Shown here piece by piece: positions 9,957-19,800 of a stretch of DNA of 64,000 nt. The DNA is from Notospermus geniculatus (lineage: Eukaryota; Nemertea; Pilidiophora; Heteronemertea; Lineidae). Below the pieces are notes generated by a model. That model saw nothing but the letters and a program-made list of their open reading frames with translations. It was not told the origin of the DNA and made no database searches. Location of the stretch: contig NMRB01000299.1 of assembly GCA_002633025.1 (NCBI GenBank), positions 243,391 through 307,390 of the forward strand. Reading direction: 5' to 3'. How positions within the stretch are numbered: position 1 is the first letter of the stretch; the number at the start of each line of letters is the position of its first letter. The translations under genes were made by a program, and so were the position numbers.

Positions 9957-12900
9957 ATGAATGGGAGTTCCTATCCTCCAACAAATGACTCCAGCCACAA
10001 GGAATTAGTGTTTTTGGGTTGCTCCCAAGTTGTTGATGTAGAAAGTCTTGGAGACAGTTGCCTGCTTCTAAAGAATCTTGGTCAAGGCTTGAATTGGATG
10101 AAAATGGGAGGTGCCAGTAGCAGTGAACAGTCAACACAAGAAGCTCCACAGAATAACCAGAGTCATCCTGTACGTCAAAGAGTGGGTGATGTCTCTCATG
10201 ACCCATCAAGATTAAGAAGNAGACAGTTGCCTGCTTCTAAAGAATCTTGGTCAAGGCTTGAATTGGATGAAAATGGGAGGTGCCAGTAGCAGTGAACAGT
10301 CAACACAAGAAGCTCCACAGAATACCCAACAAGTGAATCACCCTGTACGTCAAAGAGTGGGTGATGTCTCTCATGACCCATCAAGGTTAGGAAGTCGTCC
10401 AAAGTCTTCAGTGTCTACCCACTGGGCTCAACAATACACAGACAGTGCAGGTGCTACTTCTAGGGTGGTATACAGTTTTAGTGCCTCATCAGGATCGAGA
10501 GCTGAAAGACATGTTCCGAAGTCCGCAGTGTCTACCCACAAGGCTGACCAACCCAGACATCTTGCAGGTGCTACTTCTAGGGTGGTAGACAGTTCTAGTG
10601 CCACATCAGGATTGAATGCTGAAAGAAGTATTCCAAATGCTGCAGTGTTTACCCACAAGGCTCAACAATACACAAACACTGTGGGTTGTAGGGTGGTAGA
10701 CAGTTCTAGTGCCACATCAGGATTGAATGCTGAAAGAAGTGTTCCAAAGTCTTCAGTGTCTACCCACAAAGAACAACAATCCACGTACCTTGACAGTGCC
10801 AGATCAAGATTGAAAGCTGAAGGAAATGTTTTGAAGCATGCAGTGTCCACCAACAAGACTCATCAATCCATACACCTTGCACGTCCTACTAATATGCTGG
10901 TAGACAGTTCTAGTGCCTCATCAGGATTGAGAGTTGAAAGACATGTTCCGAAGTCTTCAGTGTCTACCCACAAGGAACAACAATCCATGCACCTTGCAGA
11001 TGATCAAAAGGTCCTAGGCAGTGCCACATCAGGATTGAAAGATGAAAGAATTAAAAGTATTTTTAAGTCTTCATCGTCTCCCCACAGGGCTGAACAATTG
11101 GAGCACCTTGCAATTGCTACTCCTAGGGTAGACAGTTCTAGTGCCACAGGATTGAGACCTGAAAGAAGTGTTCGAAAGTCGGCAGTGTCAACCCACAAGG
11201 AACAACAATCTAGGCACCTTGCAGATCAAAAGGTGTTAGACAGTTGTAATGCCACATTAGAATTGAAAGCTGAAAGTTGTATTCCAGTGTCTGCAGTGTC
11301 CATCCAGAAGGCTAGCGAAGCTGAAAATAGGGCTCAACAAGCTGAAAAATATCTTCGTTATATTGAAACTCCATTTGGTGTAAGAATGCGGCCTCTCACC
11401 AAAAAAGACAGCAGAAGAGAGAGAAACCTGTTTGATGGGGATATATTAGGAAGTTCTCAGCTGGAAGAATGGAGGGACCTGTGGCAACCACAGACAGAGA
11501 AGTCTTGTTCTGGTTATGAGGATGGAAATGCAGGGCATGTCAGGTCTGTTAATGCCACACCAAGAATGATACCAGATGAACCTTTGTCAGAAGCTGTGGT
11601 TCACAAAGCTGTTAGGGATTTACCGGTAAAAAACAAGTCAAGAAATCAATCAGATAGAGGGCCATTCCCACTGAAGGAGAAAATAGAATCTTCTGGAAGT
11701 GGTGCGGCCTCAAGTCTGTTGCATGCCTCAGATAGTTCTGAACAAGAAGGTATCCGATCTCGCCAACAGAACGATGCATTCTCTTGGATACAGGATGTAA
11801 TGGAGACGTCTCGTGGCTTCGAAGAGGGAAATGGTTTGGCTGTTACTAAGCAACAAAAATATTCATCCCTGGATCCTTCTGACACCCAAGGGAAAGGACC
11901 AGCACTTTGTCCTGCAGAGAAAGAAGGTGCAACTGGTAGTACATGCACAAGACAATCAGCTGGCAGTGGTGACTCCGATGTAAACACAGGCATGCCCGGT
12001 TCTAAACAAGATCAGAAAAGAGCCAGTGAAAGACAAGAGCAGGTAGAGACTTTGAAAGAGAGAGTAAGTGTCTCTGATACACCCATCAGTGGNGCCTGGA
12101 GTTGTTATCGACCCCACATTTGCAGATGACAAGGAGGAAGCAGATAAGAAGATTCAAAGGTCCATCTTCTCCTGCTTCAAGGCCAATCTTTGTCGTTACG
12201 GCGGTCATGGTCGTGTTGGGTATCTATCATGCTCTGAAGGAGGTGCTCAAGCTGGGGTACTACACCCGTCGTCTACGCTGCGGTTTTCAGAACCAAAGTG
12301 GTTGGTCTATGATAGCATCCTAAAGACCTCCCAGAAGTTTATACTCACTGTGACGGCTGTTGAAGACACTTGGGTGAAGGAAATGATTGAAAAGGGCGAG
12401 TTGGACATCGATGTGTCGAGAATCGAGGAAAACGTTTTGGTCCGTACAAGAATGGCCGAGTTTGGGTTCATGATTATGAGAAGATTAACAGAAAATAGAT
12501 ATGCCCTGTGCAATGATCTTCAGAGGGAGATGTCCGAGGTGTTAGACAGCCCTGTAGTCCTCGACATTTCAATGGCGCCATGCGTATTGGACATTATTGC
12601 AAGAAAACATCATCATGACTTCATCAAGTATGTTATCCGCAACACTGAAGCTGTTGCCCGAGAAAAGGAAAATATGAAGGCAAGAGAGATACAGGAATCA
12701 TTGAATGAAACCAGCACGCGGATAGTGTTTGGCAACGGCTACCAGGTCACCGTCGTCCTTGGAAAAAGAGAATACAGAAGTGTTGTGGTGAAGATGACCG
12801 AGGATCAGTACTGGAATGTCTCCAAAGATGAAATTTTGGAGTATTTTGCCTACTTTGGAGAAATCAGAGATTCCTTCACCTTCAAGAATCAGAAGCAAAG

Positions 12901-15496
12901 GAGAGGAAACGGTGACCAGGTACCGTTATATCGCTGGGGCAAGATAACATTTTCTAATGTGCAGGAGGCTAAAGCTGCAGTTGAAGAGACTGATGGCGAA
13001 GATATTTTTGCAGTTCCAGACCTCCAGCCAGGGTACTCAAAGCAAGGCAACCATGGGGATTATCTCATGAGATTCAAGTATTGCAGACGTTTGTCTAAAG
13101 GAGCAGGATTTGTCAGATTCAGACATAATGATGATGCCATCTTGGTTCTTGACATGTTCGGCTCCTTCTCTCTTGGCAATGGTACTGCTCAACTGCGTCC
13201 ACACCGCGGAGATCCATGTAAACTATACATCAACAGTATTGACATCAATGTAGATGAGGATGAACTGAAGAGAAGAATGATTGAGGTGATCGGCAGAAGG
13301 TGGTTAGATTCTCAATCCATTGTCATTGAGGAAGTTGTTCTGTTCAGGGAGAAAGTGTGTGATTCAAAACCGTCCACCCCAGCTGAACTCAATGCCTTTA
13401 AGGAAGACTTGAAGGAAGCCACGGATAGGTACGTCCCCCAAGAAAAAAGGAACCAGTACCATATCCACATCCCTCAAGTCAAACCTGGACATCCATACCT
13501 GTTTGGAACCATTCACTTCAGAACACTGGATGTATTTGAGATGGTTGCAGCCCGCCTGCCTGGAGGTGAAAGATGTAATCTGCGTGGGATAGTTCGTCCC
13601 CTTGATGTGACTCACCACATTAAAACTTCTTTTGCTGTGCCCCAGGCAATGTATCAGAAGATAGAGCCCTGCTTCGCTGAAGTCAATTCTATCCTGCAGC
13701 AGCACGAGATGTGGCAAATGGAGGTGAATGTGGAGACCTGTGGCGAAATCATCAGGATACATCTGAGCAGCGAACATGCCAGGTCACACATGCAGGCGAT
13801 GAAGCTGTATCAAGAGATAGTTCACGGCGATCCCATCACATGTCAAGACCCTTTGATGGAATTGTTGTTCACTGCTGATGGAGATAAGGAACTGAATCGT
13901 ATCACTCAGTCCAGTGGGGCGTACATTGCTGTTGACAAACGCGTAAGGACTGTCTCGGTACATGGAACAGAGCGAGCAAAGACGTTGGCAAAAATAGAAT
14001 TGAATCGTATTCTTGAACAGATGAGGGATAACAAGCAAGAGATTATTCCACTACAAGATGGGAAACAGCCCAGAGGATTGATGAAGAAAGTTGTCGTGAC
14101 ATACGGCTGTGAATTACAGGTGTTGAAAGAAGTTCCTGGTGTCACTGAGGCATGTATTGACATGAGGAGACGTCAACTGAAGGTGCGGGGCGATGAGGCA
14201 GCATTAAAGACAGTTCGTCAGAGAGTTGCAGATTTGGCTGCTGAACTTACTGGAGACGCAAATGATGAGGATGAGTCAGAAGAAATTGCCTGTTCAGTTT
14301 GCTTCGACACGTTTGACGAGGGTTACAAGAACCTGTACCGTCTTCAGGTGTGTGGACATGCCTATTGTGTGGACTGTTTGAAGAGACAGGTGAGTATCTT
14401 CCATTGCGAGTTGGCCTACACTAACTAACTTACAACTCTTGGTTTGAGGCTGAACCACTGGATAATAGTGTGTAGAGCTGGCCCGCAAAAAAGGGACATT
14501 TTTTTCTTCTTCCATTATACTGCTGCACTACTCGACTTCTTACATCGCCCATCCCTACGACTTAACTTTAAGCGTGATAAAGGCTTTGGGAACCATTCAA
14601 CTTACAAGCCTGCTGGTCACTTGTTCAGTATAATTTACTAAGAGTAGCTGGATGTGATAACTGTTATAAATTCTGTACTTCAGATTGAATATTCACATGA
14701 CAACAAGGAGTATCCCATCATGTGTTGTGGCGAAAACTGCACAGAACCGATGACTCTTCAGGACATTTGGAAAATATTCCCCAAACAGAATGAAGCCGTC
14801 CACAAGAAACATCAGATGGCATCTTTGGAGTCGTTTGTGAGCAAGAACAGGCAGGAGTACCGCTTCTGCCCGACTCCAAACTGTCAAGGCGTGTACAGAG
14901 TGACGACAAATGAGAACGAAATAGCTGAGTTCAGGTAAACATGCAGTCTGCTTTTCTAAAGGATCTACCGGTACCGGTTTCTGTTTCCACTGAGGCCTAC
15001 ACACACTTGTCTAGTATTGCCGTGCAACTGATAGGACACCTAGGAGGCCTAAACACATCCAGTGGTCACGAGGATCATCAAGAATATTATGTGCTTCTTT
15101 CTCCATCTTTGTGGGGACACATCTACTATTGTATCTGTTGTAAACACGAAGTATACATATTATCTTTTCAGATGCGAGATGTGTTTTTGTGTCACCTGTT
15201 CTTGCTGTCACAACCAGCATCCAGGGCTTTCATGTAAGGATAACAAAAGTGTCAAAGATGATGAGGAAATGGTTGAAAAATGGCGGCAAATGGACCCTAA
15301 AAACCGCAAACTTTGTCCAAGATGCAAGATCAGAATTGAGAAGAATCGTGGGTGTAATCATATGCAATGCCCAGCTTGTAAGACTCATTTCTGTTGGTTG
15401 TGTCTGGCTTATTTCAAGACAGATAATGAATGCTATGATCATCTCAGCAAGAAACATGGAGGAATTGGACTTGTCGCTGATTTAGTGTACAATTAG
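9957..15496 (+). CDS. DEAH12-type RBR E3 ubiquitin ligase, helicase core not visible
   Basis: The exons I can follow are 9957-14389 (interrupted by Ns), 14684-14934 and 15172-15496. All have GT-AG borders and compatible phases, ending in TAG. The N-terminal half is serine-rich with tandem repeats. From about 12095 it reads like the HA2/OB end of DEAH helicases ([47 protein letters not shown]). RRM/KH-like RNA-binding stretches follow (about 12720-14230). Then comes an RBR module: RING1 from 14291 (CSVCFDTF...CGHAYCVDC), IBR across exons 2-3, and RING2 from about 15310 ([19 protein letters not shown]), where the Cys at 15354 is the expected catalytic residue. Plant DEAH11/12-type proteins combine DEAH helicase and RBR; here the helicase core is missing or unassembled. 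The single N at 12093 shifts the frame, and a donor-like GTAAGTG at 12064 suggests an assembly join. The start ATG at 9957 follows an acceptor at 9916, implying a 5' UTR exon. Likely role: RNA-binding ubiquitin ligase (inference). Confidence 0.82.
10051..10395 (+). repeat. Direct duplication of about 170 bp around an N (probable assembly artefact)
   Basis: The sequence from 10051 (AGACAGTTGCCTGCTTCTAA) to 10219 restarts after the N at 10220 with near identity. Collapsing the two copies joins the ATG frame at 9957 to the long frame that follows. That fits unmerged haplotypes or contig ends placed side by side. Confidence 0.8.
10400..11330 (+). repeat. Serine-rich tandem amino-acid repeats in the RBR protein N-terminus
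   Basis: About eight imperfect units of roughly 35-45 codons share the pattern [13 protein letters not shown], then a short HLA-type linker, then [15 protein letters not shown]. Neighbouring units differ by substitutions and small in-frame indels, so the frame has been kept. Composition predicts disorder. No known domain was recognised. Confidence 0.85.
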
Positions 15497-15694
15497 TGAA
15501 TGTTGTGGCAAATGTGGCTGTCCCTGTGGGGTGGATCCAGGATTTGGGAAGAGCCCTGTGCTAGGACCATTAAAATTTGTGCCAAATTCCAGAATTTACG
15601 GTCGATTTTATAGATTTGTTGGCCAAAACAGGAGGCGCATGCCCGGGGTGCCCCCTTCTGGATGCACGCCTGTGTCTCAAGGACTGGATGGTGG

Positions 15695-15894
15695 GGAATG
15701 GGAGACTTTCCTGCCGTTAGAGGCCCCAATAGTTAGCAGTCGAAGAACATCATGAAATTTGAAGTCACGAGGTGTGCAGGCCACAACGTCATCCATAATG
15801 ACATGGAGGCCATGGCTAATGTCTGTGACGTCAAATTTGTGACTTTCTTGAACCGCTAACAGGCGGCCTCTAGTGGTAATAAAATCTCCCATTC
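15695..15894. mobile_element. Foldback/MITE element
   Basis: The left arm GAATGGGAGACTTTCCTGCC continues into GTTAGAGGCC and TAGTTAGC. The reverse complement of the right end reads GAATGGGAGATTTTATTACC, ACTAGAGGCC and TGTTAGC. About 200 bp with no ORF. Confidence 0.75.
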
Positions 15895-15937
15895 TGATAT
15901 TGTGACTGCTTTTGTAGTGAACATGACGGCAGCAAAA

Positions 15938-15943
15938 AATAAA
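15938..15943 (+). terminator. Polyadenylation signal AATAAA, RBR gene
   Basis: AATAAA lies about 440 bp after the RBR stop codon at 15496, just beyond a hairpin element (15695-15894) that would then be part of the 3' UTR. Confidence 0.5.
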
Positions 15944-16326
15944 GACTACCTAATGTTGCTTCCATTCATGTTTGATTTTTAAATCGCTTTTTGTGTGAAT
16001 TGAACTAGCCAAGTCTACTTTTAAATTTGAATTGTATTTAAAATAACCAATTGCTTGTAAATCATTTACAATAATGACAATGTAACATAGTGACTTGGGC
16101 CTTATTCACCAGGTCTCCGTGACTTTACAAAGGTGCAAATCGTTTGTTAGGGAGAGAGTGAACAATACACTTTGCCCTTAAATGGACAACATAATAGTCA
16201 ACGCACTCATAAGGTTACTAGGGCTTAGTGAATAAGATCTCAGAACTTCACTATACACGACGTGCTAAGATTGTTAACTGATACTACATGTAGTACTTTG
16301 TAGCTATCCATGAACGAAGCCTTATT

Positions 16327-16500
16327 AAAGGCACCTGTCCACATGAGAGTTTTCTTGCAGAAGTTGGTTCACAATGGGCAATTCACTATTGTTTGTGTCC
16401 TCTTGGCTACGCTGCGACCATGACACAAACAACTGCTCGCAATTGAGTTGCCCGTTGAGAGCCAACTCATGCAAGAAACTTCACGTGGATAGGCACCTTT
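16327..16500. mobile_element. Foldback/MITE element
   Basis: The left end AAAGGCACCTGTCCACATGA and the reverse-complemented right end AAAGGTGCCTATCCACGTGA match through the following GTTTCTTGCA. A second internal pair (CAACTGCTCGCAATTGAGTTGCCC against GGGCAATTC...) lies inside. Confidence 0.7.
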
Positions 16501-16822
16501 AGGATCAGGCAGGGCTGAATATGAAAATACTGCAGGTGTAAATGTATATGCATGTGATAAAATGTACATGGCATTCATGAGCTTGGTGAGAATTGGTGGT
16601 GTGAGAACAATTTAGGCAAATATAATAATGCTTTCTTGGGACACTTGTCCCTGTGTGGCTTTTGGCAGAAAATAGTTATATGCAATGCCATTATATGCAC
16701 CAAAATTACAGTTGTTAGGTCACAGAGAGCATCTGGTTTTGCTACTGGATCTAGCTCCTCCAACATTATCGTATCAATGACGTCAGTGTCAGGACGTCAG
16801 TTTCAAGGTATCAAGAGCCTGT

Positions 16823-17010
16823 CATAAGGGACACACTCCACGTGAGCTAATGCAAAACTAATGTATTAGGCCAGCCCTGCACACCGTGATCTATAAATAT
16901 ACACAGTACTCCTCCAGGGTCTATATTCGCTGTCCGCAGTGATTCACTGTGAGGTACGCCTGTCTGCGGACAGGATTTTGCAGTAGCTCACGCGGAGTGT
17001 GTCCCTTATG
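16823..17010. mobile_element. Foldback/MITE element
   Basis: The ends CATAAGGGACACACTCCACG and, reverse-complemented, CATAAGGGACACACTCCGCG both continue with TGAGCTA. 188 bp, with an internal CTGTCCGCAG/CTGCGGACAG dyad. Confidence 0.8.
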
Positions 17011-17288
17011 CTGTGTGGTCAACAATTCCGACAATCACCAACAGTGAAATCTGGACCCCAGCAATGCCAGACCTCTGTGACCCGCTGTAACTCAGAAAAT
17101 TTAGGTACCGGTACAGTACTTCTAGTACTAACAGAAAATTACAGTACTGTACAGTACATTAAATATGTCTTTATTACATATTTTCAAGTATGCAGTACAT
17201 GTATCATCAATAGTTTGTGATATTACCATTTTGTGATATGTAAAACGATTCATGTGCAAAGTTCACCTTTCTATACCCCTCATTTGTG

Positions 17289-17473
17289 TGGCGGTCTAGG
17301 AAAACTCGGCGGATGTCGCTGAATGATCAACAAGGGCTGTCAGATTGCCTGTGCATTGATCTACTACCGTTTACCTGTTACGTAGTACATTTCCGCTAAT
17401 GAAATGTGCAGGTTCACTAAGGCCATTAACACTTTCCTCAAATGCGACATCTGGCGGGTTTTCCTAGACGACC
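17289..17473. mobile_element. Foldback/MITE element
   Basis: The arms GGTCTAGGAAAACTCGGCGG and, reverse-complemented, GTCTAGGAAAACCCGCCAGA both end in ATGTCGC. About 185 bp, non-coding. Confidence 0.75.
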
Positions 17474-17602
17474 TCATATTTTGTCAGAGGACATCTCTGT
17501 CCCGCACCTTGATCTGGTCATGAATTATTATCAAATCAGACATGTCCTATAATTGTCTGCAGGTGATAGTTTCTTGAAATACATGTATTTGGAAACGAGA
17601 GC

Positions 17603-17765
17603 TAGGATTAGACACCGAGATCAGTAGTGCCTGTTGCCTGTAAATCACATGATTGTCTGAAAAGCAGCCAATGAAAACCCATTACCTGGTAATTGCTCGG
17701 CATTTGTTCACCAATCAGCCCATTGGAAATGACAGGCACTCTACCAATCTCGGTGTTTAATCCTA
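17603..17765. mobile_element. Foldback/MITE element
   Basis: The left end TAGGATTAGACACCGAGATC and the reverse-complemented right end TAGGATTAAACACCGAGATT both lead into AGTGCCTGT. 163 bp, ending only about 25 bp before the next element. Confidence 0.8.
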
Positions 17766-17789
17766 TTGGTGACATCAGGAACCTATACA

Positions 17790-17980
17790 TGTGACCCGTG
17801 CCAGCAAAATGAGTCTGAATGCGCAGAGAAGAAGACCCAAAGTGCACCAATGGATTGTTGATTTCAGTATCATATGGCCATTGTGAAATTTGACTCTGTC
17901 AATTTCTAAAGTTGTTCTCCGGTATCATCTTGAGTCTTCTTTTCGGCGCATTCTGACTCATTATGCTGGCACGGGTCACA
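17790..17980. mobile_element. Foldback/MITE element with long arms
   Basis: The ends TGTGACCCGTGCCAGCAAAA and, reverse-complemented, TGTGACCCGTGCCAGCATAA both continue with TGAGTCTGAATGCGC over about 45 bp. 191 bp in total. Confidence 0.85.
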
Positions 17981-18125
17981 TATTTGGAAACAATTGCTTT
18001 ACGGTACGGTAGTTAAAAGCGTGTATGTGGCCCAGGAAAACCTACACATGTCCCCAAGGAATAAAAGGGTTGAAGACGAGTCAGAACGCAACATCAAAAG
18101 TGCGACTTGTGTTGAAATTAACAAA

Positions 18126-18243
18126 GGGCCATACATGTATGCTCTGGTCGGACTTTAGCCTGAGGTATAGCTGAAGTTAGATTTTCTTTCCACTTCAAGA
18201 ACTGAGGAAAATCTGGCTGAAGTCCGACCCGAGCATACGGCCC
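18126..18243. mobile_element. Element of the GGCCGTATGC/TCGGACTTCAGC family
   Basis: The left end GGGCCATACATGTATGCTC, then GGTCGGACTTTAGCC, and the right end GGCTGAAGTCCGACCC, then GAGCATACGGCCC, form terminal inverted repeats. Related copies lie at 33849-33941, 37828-37921 and 40354-40494. Confidence 0.8.
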
Positions 18244-18297
18244 AAAGAATCACCAGCTTGGTAACATGTGAAAGATTTCCTGGATCACCAGATTTGC

Positions 18298-18494
18298 CAT
18301 TCTAATCATGAATTCCTTTTTTTCGTATACAAAATCATGTGGCTAAAACGGCCCATTCTTTTATAAACGTGGAGTTGGTATGAAAAGTAGTTGTGCAAAA
18401 ACCTGTCCACCCTGAAATACTATACCATATTGTATTCTTTTTTGGCTATTGGGCTTGGCCACGTGTACGAAAAAGGAATTCATTGTTAGAATGG
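18298..18494. mobile_element. Foldback/MITE element
   Basis: The ends CCATTCTAATCATGAATTCC and, reverse-complemented, CCATTCTAACAATGAATTCC both continue with TTTTTCGTA. 197 bp, non-coding. Confidence 0.8.
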
Positions 18495-18794
18495 TAACTG
18501 TGATAACATCAATCATCAAATTGGGTAAAATGTGCTTTTCTGAAGTGTATCCAATAAAATATTGTAACCTAAGTTGTTATCATATGTAGTTCTCATCACA
18601 AAGTTCCATCTGACAGGCCTGAATGGTGAGCCCTTTCTTTGCCCTCCATGAAAAGTCGGTCTCAGTCATGTCAGAAAACTACAAGCCAATTTTCTGGTTG
18701 GATTGTTAATGTTAGAAAACTGCCCTTTGTTTTGTATATGATACAACATAAAACTTATAAGTTCAGGAGGCCTCAAAAATTCACAGGTTTGTGA

Positions 18795-18965
18795 TCATAC
18801 TCGATTATCCTCTGGCACTGGGCCATCATCTTCTAATCCTGAGTTGGCAGCCCCAGGTGGGGCACGGGGTGGGGCTCGCCGTGGAGGTCGATTTATCGTA
18901 CTTTGTTGTCGAACAACCTTGGGTTGAGTGCCAACTGGGATCCATTCTTCTCCTTTCACAGCTGC
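18795..18965 (-). CDS. Candidate 3'-terminal exon of an unidentified gene
   Basis: On the minus strand a good acceptor (TCATCCAATTACAG) opens a 57-codon frame that ends in TGA. It begins AAVKGEEWIPVGTQPKVVRQ, then a proline/arginine-rich run (RPPRRAPPRAPPG) and an acidic tail ending in VPEDNRV. Codon use and length look like a real terminal exon, but I do not recognise the protein. Its upstream exons would lie toward 19-21 kb, where a 454-bp gap intervenes, so it may belong to a gene head-to-head with PIGN. The assignment as coding is inference. Confidence 0.4.
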   Translation of the reverse strand, partial: AAVKGEEWIPVGTQPKVVRQQSTINRPPRRAPPRAPPGAANSGLEDDGPVPEDNRV

Positions 18966-19159
18966 CTGTAATTGGATGAGAACTTTGTTACCGGTAATTC
19001 TAAAGCAGCATAGACATGGTGGAAGTTTATTGATTTTGGTACCAACTATGAGTCATTCCCAAGAGGACTTTTTGAATTACCGTAGTAGGCAAAATATTAC
19101 TGCTGAAATGGCACTGCATTATCAAGACAAAGTCCATTTTCTGCAGGTTAACTCATTAG

Positions 19160-19326
19160 GACATCAGATCTGAGGAACTGAAGACCAACTTGGAAATGAC
19201 CATTGATAGAGAGAAACTCACCACAAAATATATGAGACTTGATATAAACAGTGAGACTCCTCCAAGCAAAGTGGGGACAATGAAGAAACAAGGAACACAC
19301 AAACTGAAACAGAATTTGAAGACAAT
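19160..19326 (+). CDS. Candidate exon cut by the assembly gap, unidentified
   Basis: After an acceptor-like CTCATTAG, one plus-strand frame runs open into the gap. It reads DIRSEELKTNLEMTIDREKL and then a lysine-rich helical stretch. The charged heptad-like composition suggests coiled coil. No family was recognised, and no second splice site can be seen because of the Ns. Confidence 0.25.
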
Positions 19327-19780
19327 NNNNNNNNNNNNNNNNNNNNNNNNNNNNNNNNNNNNNNNNNNNNNNNNNNNNNNNNNNNNNNNNNNNNNNNNNN
19401 NNNNNNNNNNNNNNNNNNNNNNNNNNNNNNNNNNNNNNNNNNNNNNNNNNNNNNNNNNNNNNNNNNNNNNNNNNNNNNNNNNNNNNNNNNNNNNNNNNNN
19501 NNNNNNNNNNNNNNNNNNNNNNNNNNNNNNNNNNNNNNNNNNNNNNNNNNNNNNNNNNNNNNNNNNNNNNNNNNNNNNNNNNNNNNNNNNNNNNNNNNNN
19601 NNNNNNNNNNNNNNNNNNNNNNNNNNNNNNNNNNNNNNNNNNNNNNNNNNNNNNNNNNNNNNNNNNNNNNNNNNNNNNNNNNNNNNNNNNNNNNNNNNNN
19701 NNNNNNNNNNNNNNNNNNNNNNNNNNNNNNNNNNNNNNNNNNNNNNNNNNNNNNNNNNNNNNNNNNNNNNNNNNNNNNNN
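19327..19780. other. Assembly gap (N run)
   Basis: 454 Ns, bordered on the right by a poly-G tract (19781-19800) that probably caused the break. The translated products shown across it in any frame are meaningless. Confidence 1.
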
Positions 19781-19800
19781 GGGGGGGGGGGGGTGGGGGG

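Larger units (their letters stand above)
15497..18794. other. Repeat-rich intergenic stretch after the RBR gene
   Basis: No genes were recognised. It holds eight separate inverted-repeat elements (listed individually) plus a decayed GGATCCAGG-bearing repeat at about 15530-15680, giving an unusually high density of foldback DNA. Confidence 0.7.
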
